Positions 32,710-45,005 of a stretch of DNA of 64,000 nucleotides are shown in pieces. A model generated the notes under the pieces. The model was not told the DNA's origin, searched no databases, and worked only from the letters and a program-made list of their open reading frames with translations. Numbering within the stretch: the stretch's first letter is position 1; every line of letters begins with the position of its first letter. The DNA comes from Trametes villosa. Its lineage: Eukaryota > Basidiomycota > Agaricomycetes > Polyporales > Polyporaceae. The position numbers and the translations under genes were made by a program. Location: contig PUDQ02000003.1 in NCBI GenBank assembly GCA_002964805.2, forward strand, positions 2,852,001 through 2,916,000, read 5' to 3'.

Positions 32710-34761
32710 ATGCCGGCCAAGTACGAGAAGATGCCTGCGTGGGACGACAACGAGCTGGAGACGAAGAGGAGCGTCGTCCGGGCGAGGACCAGCTCGTGGC
32801 GGATCGTGCTCGCGTACGCTGCCGGTCTGTTCTCCGCCTTTGCCCTCAGATTTGCCTACTTCCTCGCCCGCCCTTCGCCCGAGCTCTCTGCCTTTCTCCC
32901 TCCAGGCTCGACGGAAGTTCACCGCTACCCGCCGCCGTCGCCCACCAACGTCTTTCCCTCCCTTTTCCCGTCCGACGTTGGCCATGCCGGACCCACTCCC
33001 ACCGGTGCAGAAGCCGCACTCGTAGCGACTGCCCCTGCACTACCCGTTCACTCCGGTGCACCTCACCTGCTTGCCCCAGAGGCTCTCGCCAACCACTCTG
33101 ATCAGCCGTTCGACATCTTTAGACACTGGGGCAACCTCTCTCCCTGGTTCTCCGTCCCCCGCGATGCCTTTGGAGTCGACTCTGGCTCGGAGCCTCCAGA
33201 GGGTTGCCGAGTGACCGGCCTTCATCTACTGCATCGTCATGGAGCTCGCTATCCCACTGGCCAAGCTTCGTACGGTGGTCCGGCCAACTTCTCTTCGCGC
33301 CTCGCCTCTCACTCCTGGAAAGCTCGGGGTCAGCTCGACTTTCTCAATGATTGGTACGTCTTCGCTCTTTGTATGCTGAGCAAACACTCACGCCTAACAG
33401 GACATACAAGCTCGGCGAGGAAATATTGACTCCGTTCGGTCGCCAACAACTCTGTAAGTCCTCCCCCCACGCTCCACTACCCATCCTCACCCTCTACCAG
33501 ACGACCTTGGCGTCTCTACCCGCATGAAGTACGGCTTCCTCCTCCAAAACTTCTCCGCCACCAACACCCTCCCCGTCTTCCGCACGGAGTCCCAGGACCG
33601 CATGCTCTCCTCCGCGCTCAACTTCGCCCTCGGCTTCTTCGGCCACCCGCTCGACGGCAAGTACCAGCAACTCATCACGATCGAAGACCACGGCTTCAAC
33701 AACACCCTCGCGCCGTCCAAGACGTGCCCGAACGCGCACGTCCACTCCCGGGGCGACCGCGGGACGCCGTACGTGCGCGAGTGGGCGGAGGTCTACCTCC
33801 AACGCGCGCGCACGCGCCTGGATGCCCAGATTGAGGGCGTCGATCTTGCCATCGAGGACGTCTACACCATGCAGCAGCTCTGCGCGTACGAGGTGGGCAT
33901 ACACTCACTACCCCGCCATCCCGCGCGCTCACCTCCTCATTCGCAGACCGTCGCGCTCGGATACTCCAAGTTCTGCGAGCTCTTCACCGCGGACGAGTGG
34001 GAAGGCTTCGACTACGCCGTCGACCTCTACTTCTGGTACAACTCCGCGTTCGGCGCGCCCGTCGCGCGCGCGCTCGGGATCGGGTACGTGCAGGAGCTCG
34101 TCGCGCGCCTCACGCACACGCCCATCGCGCGCCACAACTCGTCGACGAACGCGACGCTCGACGATGACCCGAAGACGTTCCCGCTCGGGCAGAGCTTGTA
34201 TGTTGACGCGACGCATGAGGTTGTCATCCTCAACGGTGCGTTCATGTTCATTGCTGTTTGTCCACCCACTGTTGTATGCGGCTGATGCGGGGATGTGCGC
34301 TAGTGCTCACGGCGCTGAACTTGACGAGCCTCGCGAAGGACGGACCGCTCCCAACGGACCGCATCCCGCCCAACCGCGCGTTCAAGACCTCGCACCTCGC
34401 GCCCTTCGCCACCAACGTCCAGTTCCAGCGTACGTCCCCTCTTCCCCCTCCTCCCTCCTCTCCCCTGCCCACTTGCTTCCACACTCAGACTAACCCACCC
34501 CCACTAGTCCTCTCCTGCTCCTCCTCCGCCGAGCCACAAATCCGCGTGATCGTCAACGACGGCCCCGTCCCGCTCTCCGGGATCCGCGGCTGCCCCGCCA
34601 CGCGCGACGGGACGTGCCCCGTCCCCGCGTTTGTCGGCGGGCTGCGCGAGATCATCGGGAGCACGGATTGGGCGTGGGCGTGTCTGGGCGAGTGGGAGGT
34701 CCCGCCGGGGACGGCGTGGAATACGACGACGGGCGCACCGCCGGAGAAGCCTGTTGCTTGA
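32710..34761 (+). CDS. membrane-anchored histidine acid phosphatase (phytase-like)
   Basis: Six exons (32710-33353, 33401-33453, 33501-33892, 33947-34235, 34304-34429, 34508-34761) give 585 residues. A short cytosolic start is followed by a hydrophobic helix at about residues 31-51 (IVLAYAAGLFSAFALRFAYFL region), predicting a type II membrane protein. The catalytic motif LHRHGARYPT lies at about residues 176-185 with the nucleophilic His, followed by a phosphoglycerate-mutase-like fold with many Asn-X-Ser/Thr sites. The distal motif, usually HD, reads THE (DATHEVVILN, about residue 452), so Glu would take the proton-donor place, as in inositol-polyphosphate phosphatases. Substrate is uncertain (phytate or other phosphomonoesters); it probably acts at the cell surface or in the secretory path. 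Confidence 0.85.
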
Positions 34762-35450
34762 GTTGAGCAGGAAGGAAGGAGGAAGCGAGCGAGAGTGGAC
34801 CTGGTAGATGTGGACTGACACGTACATTGTAGCGCAAGATACCCTTAGATGATCGACAAGCGAATGTAAGGCATAGTTTCCTCGAGTTGGGGCGTGGGCC
34901 GTTCGCTCCCGACGATGACCTTCTTGACTCACCTGCAGACTTGAATCTGTTCACGCTCGATGTTGCGCACAGATGCTCAGCACAACCCACTGAGAAGATG
35001 CTCACATGCGGAAGATCCTACAGCTCGGGCACAACCGGAGCCGCGCTCACACAACCAAATAGCGCGCAATACAGCCGCCCCGCTGGCACTAGTGATGGTT
35101 GCTCCAGCTTGCCTTCAGACCTCCTTTGCCGCCTAGGGCGGACCCTCGACATAGTGCTCGTAACCTGTGACCGTATAACAGTGTGGGGGGATAGCACCTA
35201 CCACGACGCTAGTTTAAAGGCTCACATCGTGACCGGTGCGTTCTAGCTGCCTCTTCCCTCCATCGTCGACGAGCGGAACTCAGATCTCTCCTCTAGCTAA
35301 TATATGCGCTCGTCTGACCACGTGCAAAGGAGCGCTGCACGAAATCCAGTGCGCGCTCGGCGTGCCAGTGGATTGCGCTTTCGCACACATCACGGGGGTC
35401 CCCCAATCAATCTCCTGCCCCGCATTCCTACCCTAAAAGTCGCATCCGGC
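34762..35450. other. intergenic, nothing recognised
   Basis: About 0.7 kb without a supported gene; contains the promoter of the first kinase. Confidence 0.4.
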
Positions 35451-37188
35451 ATGCCTGAAGCGCCTTCTCGGTCGCCGTTCGCCCTTTTCACTCACCTCGC
35501 GAGGTCCTCTGCTCCGACAAACAGCTCACGACGCCCGTCATTTGCAGGCGTCGACCGGCGCCCGTTCCCTTTCTCACACAATCCTCCGAACTCCGGTCAT
35601 TGCGACGGAATACTCTCTTCGCGCGCCCGCTTCCTGTCGTCTAGTCGCCAGTTCTCCACGAGCGCGAACGATGTCGGCTGGGTGCCCACAGTGGCCGACC
35701 CTGCGCTCGACTCACTCGCCCTGGAATACCCTGAGGAGCCGTATATGCTCAGCCCATATACCACGCCGTATGGGTATTTCCCAATGCAACTCGGGCACAA
35801 GCTGCTCAATGGTCAATACGAGATCGTGCGCAAACTTGGGTGGGGCACCAACGCGACCGTCTGGCTCGCCAAGGAGTCATTGTGAGTGCGCCCCCCTCAT
35901 CACAGACACTCGCATGCTGACCACCGAGACGCGATCCTCAGGGAGAGCGGCGGACATCGCTACGTCGCTGTCAAGGTGATGTCCGTCAGCGCCACTCTAG
36001 GCGAACGTCTAGGGTTATACCACGAGATTGCGGTCGTAAACGAGATGTGTGACCTTACGGCGCCGGAGAGGAGCCATCCCGGCTACCGACACTGCGCCAT
36101 TGTCCGGAGGTACTTCACTGAGAAGAGCTTTCACGGCAAACATTACTGTGTTGTCTACAATTCTCACGGCACATCTTTGGATCGTCTCCTTCGGTCGTCT
36201 CCTGGCCATCGCTTTCCCCTCCCCGTCGTCAAGAGCATCACGAGCCAGGTCCTTTTGGGCCTTAGCTTCATCCACGGCAAGCTTTGCAGAGTACACACAG
36301 GCCAGTAACTTTTTGTTCTCACAACCACACCTTCGCTTACATCTAGTTCAGACGTCAAGACGGCGAACGTTCTCATCCGACTCGATGCGACTACCGAACA
36401 AATCGATCGTTACCTCGCGGATAACCCAGCGCAGGCTTACTCGCCACTACCTGGGATTGACATCCTACCCCTTCGATCCCAACAGCTCCCTAACTTCGGC
36501 CTCGACCCGTCTTACAGGAACATCCAAGTCAGCCTCACCGACTATGGGAGCGGTACGCAGGTGTGCGATCCCCAACGACTGTCACTCACGCGTCATTTCC
36601 AGCGATACGCGCCGATGCTTTGGACGTTGACACCCCATTTCTGACACCTACCGATCTTCGAGCCCCCGAACAGCCACTTCGCCACGTATGGTCGCAGCCT
36701 ATCGACGTCTGGGCCGTTGGCTGCATGGTTCGTGCCACGCTGTCCGCTCTTCGTGACCTTCGCTGACGCCACATTGATTTCTCAGGTTGCCGAAATGCTC
36801 ACTGGGGAATCGTTATTTGATTTACCGGACTTGCCGGGTGAATCGGTGTATGACATGCATCTGGCGCACATGTACGAGCTCCTGGGGCCCTTCCCCAGGG
36901 GTTTCGTGCAGCGCTGCATGCGCGGGAAAGAGTTCATTGACGACAGAGGTGAGTCGTCAACGTTCAGCTGCGGTGATGCGTTACTCATTGCTCGTTGCAG
37001 GAATTCCGCTTCGTGGCTCACCAAGCGGTAGAGGCTCTCTCGAGAGGCTGTTCGCGACCTCGTGCCCGGGCCTCAGCGCCCAGGAGTCCCGCGATGCATG
37101 CGCCTTCGTGCGCAAATGTCTCGCCATCGACCCGCAGGCCAGACCCACCGTCGCCGAGCTGCTGGCTGACGCGTGGCTGGCGTCTTGA
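35451..37188 (+). CDS. SRPK-like Ser/Thr protein kinase, paralog 1
   Basis: Six exons (35451-35881, 35942-36300, 36352-36552, 36603-36727, 36786-36948, 37001-37188) give 488 residues. After a Ser/Arg-rich N-terminus the kinase begins with YPEEPYMLSPYTTPYGYFPM and the ATP loop LGWGTNATVWLA; the ATP lysine is in YVAVKV. The catalytic loop reads HTDVKTAN (SRPKs have HTDIKPEN), the metal motif is TDYGS, and LRAPEQ replaces APE. This fits the SRPK/LAMMER-related families expanded in agaricomycetes; all key residues are present, so it may be active. The frame at the catalytic loop needs a GC..AG intron at 36301-36351. Paralogs follow at 37872-39672 and 40032-41774. Confidence 0.82.
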
Positions 37189-37871
37189 TCGCGATGACTT
37201 AGCTCTAGCGGCGGACAAGCCGTCTGTTTGATATATACAGATGTACATATTCATGAAAACACCGGAAATGAAACGCCCACGACTCAGTAGTGATGTATAC
37301 ACCTTTGCAGTAGCTCGTCGACCCGCAGTGTTGTCAGTATCCCCAGGCGAGTCGATGCCCTCTGCCCTCGAGTCTGAGCCTCGGGACCCCTTACCACGTT
37401 CACGCGTCGCCGTGTTTGGACTCTGAGACTCCCTTCAACGCGTTCGTCCACACGCGGGCTCGCAACGGCTGACCGCCGCGTTCCCTCTAAGCTCATTTCA
37501 CGTGGAGCCAGATCCCCGTAGTCCGGCACATCTCGCTGTGTCTTTGGCAAAGACGGCGGGTCGGATGCACCTTGTCGCAGACGAGTATCCCGGAGGCGAG
37601 CGTACGGCGGGAACATGACACCGGCAGGATGCTCAGTGCTCGGTGTTCGCGATTTGTCCTCGCTTCGCCTCCTTTTCATGGAGGCGAGCAGCTGTGCGCG
37701 CGAGTTGTACGCCGCACCTGCCCGTGGCGAGGCAGTATGCACCGCGCTCCGGAGCCCGATTACTCCTTCGCACCCAAGGAATTCAAAGGCAAATCCCGAA
37801 CGTCTCGGCGAGTAGGGAGTAGGATTAGATACACATTCAGCATCAGCGCAACGCACACACGGATGTGCTCG
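37189..37871. other. convergent intergenic between kinase paralogs 1 and 2
   Basis: A 190-codon minus-strand open frame lies here but has no motif or splice support; treated as chance in GC-rich DNA. Confidence 0.4.
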
Positions 37872-39672
37872 TCACGTAAGCCACGGGTCGTTCAGCAGCT
37901 CGGAGGTCGTTGGCCTCTCCAGCGGATCGATCATGAGGCATCTGCGTATGAAGCGACAGGTATCCTCGACGTCCTGCGGCGTGACCTCGGAGGACAGGCA
38001 GCCGAGCATCGTCTCAATAGAATCTCCCGCCGCCTGAGATGGCGTCGCGCGCGTGAAATGCCCTGTATTATCGTCTCAGTCTCGTACGAGCATGTCAGAC
38101 CTCATAGAGCAGCTCACCGTCCTTGTCGAAGAACATGTGCCCGTAAGTGCACCGCCGCACAAACGAGTTTGGGAAGGGCCCGAGAAGGTCGTAGATGGAC
38201 CCCACATGTTGCTGCGATGAGTAGAACAGTGCGGACGGCGTGAACGGACGTCTCCCAGTAAGCATCATGATAACCTGCATCCGACGGTGAGCGTCGGTTT
38301 CAGTGATCAAGACCGCGTGTAACACTACGGTACTCACCTCGCACCCAAGAGCCCAGATGTCGGCGCCCTGAGACCACACTAAGCCGAAAATCTGCTCCGG
38401 GGCCTGAAGATATACAGGTGTCGCAGTCCAGGTGTCAGTGGTGATACTGTTTATTGGTGGGGCTACAGATGGCCGTCACGTCAGCGTCCAAGCTGGCGAG
38501 AGGCCATTGGAAGTAAATTGGGCGTACCAGACCCATAATCAGTGAGGCAGACCTCAAGATTCTCGAGGGATGGGTGAAGTCCAAAGTTGGGCAGTGGCTG
38601 GGACCGGACGGTTACAATGGGATTGGGTGGTACTCCGGCTCCTTCCTCGGCCGGGTACGTCTCCGCGGGAGATCCTGTAAGAAACCGCTCAACCGCGTCC
38701 GTCCTGGCATGCAGCTTGACCAGTACGTTCGCAAGCTTGACATCTACATTTTGTGTGAGTAGCACGAACGACTAAAAGCGGGGGTAGCTGCACTCACCAC
38801 CATGTACTATCCGGAGCCTGCTGTGGAGAAACCTAAGTGCGAGCAGGACCTGCTTCGTCACTCGTTTCACCACTAGAAGCGTGAATCGACCATCGCGACA
38901 TTGTAAGCGAAGATCTCCAAGGGTCGTGCCGAACGGCGGGAAGACCACACAGGAGTGTGAGCCATACAGACTGTCTTCTGAGAAGACCCTCTGTGCGATG
39001 GCACAATGGCTGTAGCCGGGGTCTCGAGATTCGCTCTCGGTTAGGTTGAGCATGCTCCGACTGACTTCGATCTCGTGGCACTTGTGCGCGAGTTCGCAAT
39101 TGCTCGCGTTGACCGAGAGTATTTTGATCGCAACATAGCGGTGCTCTAGATTTCTGGATAGCATGGAGATTCGGTTAGCGTAGAATAAGTCGATCGTAAT
39201 GCACGTACGTTCGTTCTGTATCCGTAGCAAGCCACACACTCGCATTCGCGCCATATCCAAGCTTGCGCACGATTTGGTATCTTCCATCGAGCACTTGACC
39301 CAGCTTCATCGGGAAGAAACCGAAAGGGCCGTCTTTCGGGTGGAGCATGATCTCCTCCTCGGGCATTGGTACTGGTACGGTCTCGGAAGACGGCGGCGGA
39401 CTCTGGGTCCCGCTGGCAGAACCATCGCGAGTAGATGAAAGGTAGCGAGAAGAGAGAGTGTTTAGGCGGTGGTGAGCACGGCAAGAGGACGTAGTAGGGC
39501 CGGAATGTGCGCATGTTGAAAGTCTACCAAAGCGGCCAATGACTGGTTGCTGAAAGCTAACTTGCAGCGAGGCGGATAGCTTTCTTGCATGAATGGTCCG
39601 AAAGCACAGGCGGTATTGTGCTGTCGCGAGGCGCGTCGTGAGTCCATGCACGCAACTGGGTTGACTGAGCAT
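37872..39672 (-). CDS. SRPK-like Ser/Thr protein kinase, paralog 2 (inverted)
   Basis: Six exons (39672-39209, 39153-38798, 38743-38528, 38462-38338, 38274-38118, 38062-37872) give 502 residues. The N-terminal ~90 residues are Ser/Thr/Arg-rich and could be a mitochondrial presequence or a disordered tail. The kinase part has HPKDGPFGFFPMKLGQVLDG, the ATP loop LGYGANASVWLA, YVAIKI for the lysine, HGDVKLAN as catalytic loop and TDYGS. It ends IDPLERPTTSELLNDPWLT, the usual kinase C-lobe ending. Exon borders match the neighbours (the 125-nt exon is shared by all three), which shows tandem duplication with inversion of the middle copy. Substrates are unknown. Confidence 0.82.
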
Positions 39673-40031
39673 GGAAAAGTGATAGCGAGGGAAGTTGTAG
39701 TACACGATCGCGGGCGTAGTCTCGAGGCGAGCTTGTCCCGCCGCAAGAGCACGTGGCGGCGTTGTACCCGAGCGCTAATGCGCGTAGCTCTGCTGGCCGC
39801 AACGTCTCCCCCCCTCCCTATTCACTCCCTGTTTCCCACATTCTGCGTATTCCTCTCCAGCGTACAATCAGAAGGGGCAGCTCACTGGACGCTCGAAACT
39901 TGGGGGTCATTTCTGCTGCGGATGAGCCGCGCGCGGTCGTATGGCCCCAGCGTCGTCGATTATATCTTCTTCCAGGAGATCTAGACAGCCTGAAGCCAAT
40001 TAGTAGCCTACAGCCTTCCGCCGAGCCAACC
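39673..40031. other. divergent promoter of kinase paralogs 2 and 3
   Basis: 360 bp between two starts on opposite strands; no other feature seen. Confidence 0.45.
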
Positions 40032-41774
40032 ATGCACACAGGCTCTTGTCTCCCCCCTTTCAGGTTATTCACAAGACCAAAATGGCCTCACCTATGTCAG
40101 ACCTCCAAGGCTACTGGATGTTCGACTCTGCTGTCCAGATTAAGCGGACGTTCACCTCATCATCCCGACGGCAGTCCTCTTCGTGCCCGCGACACCAATT
40201 TAGTGTCTCATACAGCTCGATCGCATCCGGACGGCCGTCGGAATATATCAACTGGGCCTACGTCTCCCCCTGCAAGCACCGAACATGCACCATCTCCCGT
40301 ACGCGTGGTAGTCCACGAGGAGCCTCACATGCTCCATCCCAAAGACGGCCCATACGGCTTCTTTCCGATGGAGCTTGGCCAAGTACTGGACAACAAGTAC
40401 ACGATTGTGCGCAAACTTGGATACGGCGCGAACGCGACCGTGTGGCTCGCCCAAGAACAGACGTACGTTCATTCCCTTCAAGCCGACTATATACTGACCG
40501 AGATGCGTACAGTAGTGACTCTGATTATCGCTACGTCGTAATCAAGGTCCTCTCCACCAACGCCACAAATTGCGAGCACTTCCACGTCTCGCATGATCTG
40601 GAGGTCGCGAGACGCCTCATCGAGCTTTCCGAGGAGGCAAAGTCAGATCCCGGATGTAACCACTGCGCCATCCCCTGGTCTATTTTCCGTACGCGGAGCC
40701 AGTGGGGAGAGCACGCGTGTATCGTCGCTCCCCCGCTCAGTGTCTCCCTGGAGCAAGTGCGCTTGGCGCGTCCAGGCGATCGTCTTGAGCTCGCCGCGGT
40801 GAAGAGAGCCACGAAGCAGATTCTGCTGGGGCTCGGATTCCTGCATAACAAGCTGAACGTCGTGCATGCAGGTTAGTCGCCACCATCACAGAAGCAGCAC
40901 CACGCTCATGTCGACTCTAGACGTCAAGCTAGCGAACGTACTCATCAAGATGTACGGTACTACGGCAGATATTGACGGCTTCCTCAGGAGTTACCCGGCA
41001 GAGACATACCCCCTCCCATCGGGGCCCGGTGTCCCCTCCGACCTCGTAGCGACGGTTCAATCGATGCCCCTACTCGACTTCGGCCCCCGTCCTTTCGTGG
41101 AGAACTTCGAGGTCTGCATCACCGACTACGGCATCAGTACGTCCATACGTCTTTCGCTGGCATCCTAGGCTCACCAGATCCTTTCTTATAGCTGTGCGTG
41201 CAGACAGCATCACTGCCGGCACACCGGTTGACACACCCGATGCACTACGTGCACCCGAACAGCTGCTCGGCCACCCATGGTCGTATCCTGTCGACGTCTG
41301 GTCGCTTGGCTGCGAGGTCCGTGGATGATACTCATTTTTGCGCGTATCTTACTCACCGGCGAGCAGGTGATTGAGATGCTCACCGGCTCGAGCATGATAA
41401 ATTTCCCTCCTGACTGCCGATACTCCAAAGAAGAGCACCTTGCGCGGATATACGAACTGCTCGGGCCATTTCCTGTGCCGTTCCTACAGAGGTGCACTGA
41501 CTCGGACGCAAAGCAGTACTTCGACACGAACGGTAAGCCACCTGACTCGTTTCCACGGTTGTAACGCTGAGGGCATGCGGTAGGGAACCACGTTCGTGCA
41601 CCTCCCCCTGCAGAGGACGCGCTCGAAAAGCAACTCCATGCTGCCTTGGCAGGCGAAATCACGCCGCGAGAGATCGACTCTGCCTGCGCATTTTTGCGTA
41701 GGTGCCTTACGATCGATCCTCAGACCAGGCCTACGGTTTCCGAGCTGCTGGCGGATGCGTGGCTCGCGTCTTGA
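40032..41774 (+). CDS. SRPK-like Ser/Thr protein kinase, paralog 3
   Basis: Six exons (40032-40462, 40513-40871, 40921-41136, 41192-41316, 41367-41532, 41584-41774) give 495 residues. The core has HPKDGPYGFFPMELGQVLDN, the ATP loop LGYGANATVWLA, lysine in YVVIKV, catalytic loop HADVKLAN, metal motif TDYG and LRAPEQ. It ends IDPQTRPTVSELLADAWLAS, almost the same as paralog 1. Exons 1, 2 and 4 have the same lengths as in paralog 1 (431, 359 and 125 nt). The catalytic loop intron here uses a normal GT donor. The HxD and lysine are kept, so activity is plausible; the TDYG motif and loss of the Pro in KPxN are shared features of the cluster. Confidence 0.82.
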
Positions 41775-42055
41775 CGACGACGAAGGCTATGCACTTCGCA
41801 CCAACGGATGTCCATAGTTTGGCTCGAGTTCGCCCGGGATATGCATACATGTAATGATTAGGCAACAATACCACTACTCTGAAGCATGCTCTGAAAAGAC
41901 GGCTCCGTTGTGTCGCCTGGACTTCCAGTGTTAGAATAAGGAAAATCATGACGCACCCTGGGAACATGCCTGTGCTGCATGCGAGTAGGGGAGGCACAAG
42001 CGCACTACTACAGCTGGTAAGCAGCTTAGCACCTCCCAAGACGCGTGCACAAGCA

Positions 42056-44146
42056 TCAGGGCCCAGATTTCGTGCACTGTGTTTTATGCCCGCCACCCCA
42101 GTGCTCCTACACCGTTCAAACGAAGACCAGTCAGCCTCGCTCGCAGAACACACATCATGTTACACCCTCCACTTACCTTCTGACACGCCCTCCCACAATA
42201 ATATCTCTGCCGACACCGCGCGCACGCCCTCAGGTCATGCGGGCTCCCGCACCACGCACACGCCGTGTTCGCCGGGTTGTCCGCCCGCCGCGCACGCACG
42301 CCCTCCTCCCAGAACACGCCGTCGCCCGCGGGCGTCTGCACGACCGCTGTGCCCTTCTTCAGCGCGCGCGGGTGCACCCCCAGCCGGAGCATCACCGTCG
42401 CCGCGTCCGCGTGCCCCGCGCTCGCGACCGCCTTCTTGCTCGCGCTCGGCATGCTCGCCTTGCTGTCGAGCGCGGCGCGCACGCGCGCGCGTGCACCCTC
42501 CACGTCGAACGCGTCGAAGTCATACTGCGCGGCTTCGGCGCGGGCGGGTGGGAGACGGTCTGTGTAGTTGGTCGCGCCGAAGAGGGCGGAGACGGCCCTG
42601 TGCTTTGCGATGAGCGACTTTTGGGCGAGCGCGAGGTGGCGGGCCCACTGCCAGGTGCCGGTTTGCTCGCCGTCGGGCGGGGTGCCGCCTGAACCGTCCA
42701 GTACGGCGACAGCCCCGGTGCTCTCCCAGGGCGGCATGATCGCTTCCAGCTATACGAAGCTACTGTTAGGACTGGGGCAAGCTGGGGGTGGAGAGTACTT
42801 GCCTTGATGTCGACCCACCAGTTGTCGCCGAAGTCGTAATGGTAGCCAATGACCTGACCTGGCTTTTGGAGGAGATGTGCGAGGCAGTACCTGTGTGGAA
42901 GGATGAGGGCCATGACATGGGTATCGGTGAGGGAAGGAATCTCACTCCTCCTCGGGGATATAGTCGTAACCGGACTTGTCGAGGTGCATCATGTCGATAG
43001 CATTGCAGTCCTGGAGAGATATTCAGCCTCACGGCTTGGGCGGCTGTGCGGGTGTCATACCTTTGGGCCGAAGAGAGCGCCATCGGAGTAATCATGGAAT
43101 ACGTGAGCATGCAAGTTGCGAACCCTGCGTGAGATGTCAGCGTCGTCCTCTATAAGGCAGCTTCAAAGATACTGACCAGCCCCAAAGGGGGGTTAGGACC
43201 TTGTCCGCGAACACACTGAGGCGCAGCGCGCCGGAAACTCGAATGCGCCGCCAGTAGCGATCTACTTTGGGGTCTGTGGGGTGTGGGATATGTCTGATCC
43301 GTGCGTTATGAGCAGAGCGTACGGCGGCGCACGTCAAGGGGATCCCACAAACGGAAGGGAGATGTAGAGGGTATAATCGCTCTTGAGATAGTATCCAAGC
43401 TCTAGATCTATCAAGGCAGCTCTCTGCCGGGGCAGGATTAGCACGCGGACAGTGAAAAAGGTTAGTAGTGGGCCGCACCTTCTTATCCATGAGTGCGTGG
43501 ATAAACTGGAGCTCCGGCGGCTCCATGATTTCGTGTGACTTGTAGATATGTTGTATAATGATCTGCCGTGCTCGAGGTGAGAGGGGCGCTCTCGTCTGGC
43601 GAGTTGAGGTACTGACTGTACGCTCCGCGACGCGCATTCCATCAACGTCACGCACGCCATCCTTGTCGTGCTAGTAGAAGAACGGTGAGCATAATTGCAA
43701 ACGAGAGAGACAAACGAGAAAGGTCGTACGGGATAGATGCCCCAAGAGTCGACGTAGCCGTGTCTACCGCGCCTGGGAGTGAAAGTATGAGGGTCTGATG
43801 CAGTCAGCGTATATGTTGGTCAGTAGTATCAATGATCGGGAGAACACATACCCTCCCAGAAAATCTCGTCGCAGCCCTTGCCGCTGTCGAACTGGTGAAA
43901 GCGGACGAATTTGGGTGCCTTGCGTTCTCCTTGCGGAGTGAACCGGCGAGTGTCGGTCATGTTAATGACACCCTCAATTGTTCCGTCCTCCTGGCAGGCG
44001 CAGACCCAGTCTGTCATGGCATCGACAGCGAGCTTGACAGAGTACGGGAGGGAATCTTCGTCTATGGTGCCATCGGGATTTCTGCGGACACCGGGAAGGA
44101 GCTCAGTCGCATCGTCGAACGTCCCCACCATCGGGTTCACGCTCAT
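42056..44146 (-). CDS. pRiA4b ORF-3-like domain plus MYND zinc finger protein
   Basis: Eleven exons (44146-43852, 43794-43730, 43670-43617, 43562-43479, 43423-43353, 43293-43177, 43124-43061, 43010-42946, 42890-42803, 42749-42177, 42106-42056) give 508 residues. The middle carries a plasmid pRiA4b ORF-3-like domain (VFADKVLTPLWGW, LHAHVFHDYSDGALFGPK, YHYDFGDNWWVDIK). The C-terminus is a MYND finger: CAWCGSPHDLRACARCRQR, YYCGRACQKEHW and the final HKTQC, whose last Cys pair comes only from the 51-nt last exon. MYND fingers bind Pro-rich peptides; the ORF-3-like domain has no known activity. Intron 9 has a GC donor in a perfect AAG|GCAAGT context. The product is likely cytosolic or nuclear. Confidence 0.8.
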
Positions 44147-45005
44147 CGTCGTCTCTCACAGTCGTCCTTGGTAGCCCGCGATGTTTTCTTCCTCGCAGTG
44201 ATCGTGGTCGTGGTTGTGGTTGTTGCGGTCGCCTGGAGCCTGGAGGGGGAGTGGCGCCGCGCAATATTCGGCAAGGCACGCTGCACGTGACCGTACCGCA
44301 CGATCATGGCCGCTCCGACTTTCTCGGATTCGGCGAGGACAGCTCTCCGCACGACGGCCACCACCTCCCCCTCGACGGCGGCGCATTCAAACACAACCTA
44401 GCCCACAGCCCCCAGAACTGCATACGGCAAGCTTCTTTTTCATGGCGACACGACTGACGTAGGCATGCGCGATCCAGCCCGGGTCCCCGTCGACGGCCGG
44501 GCCTCTTCATCCACTTTGCAACCCAAGTACCGCGACCGTGCACCTAGTTCAACTTGTCTTCACCGCCATCCACTCTGTCTGTATAAAAATCATAAAAACT
44601 GTCAGCTCTATCCACCATATTGCTTCCGACCAGACCTGTTTGGCGCATGAGCGACCCGCCACAATATATCCAACGCGCCTGTCCTCGTCGAGCTTCCAGG
44701 TGTAAGTCATACTAAACGCACTTCTCATCGATGAAAACACCATCTCGTCCTCGCATGCCGTTCAGATCGTCGCGTTTGAGAACCTTCGAGCGGGCCAAAC
44801 GTGGCGCAAGAGACAAGCGGAGTCTACATATAAAGCCTCCGCTCTCCCGTGGACACACAGCGCCGGCGAGGCAAGAAGACTATCAAATGCGGGCCTTCTG
44901 GCCCTATATCAGCGCTAGCAAACACCAAAACCATCGCTCCCGGACAGCGATCGTTCTCACCTCGCCCTCGACAACCTACCGTGGTTCCTGCGTGCGTCTC
45001 ATCCG
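44147..45005. other. divergent promoter region (MYND / APH-like)
   Basis: About 0.86 kb. TATAAA at 44829 lies 177 bp before the start at 45006. No gene recognised. Confidence 0.45.

Noticed and set aside
37284..37856. 190-codon minus-strand frame between kinase paralogs 1 and 2
   Set aside because: No motif, no splice structure, and located between two 3' ends.
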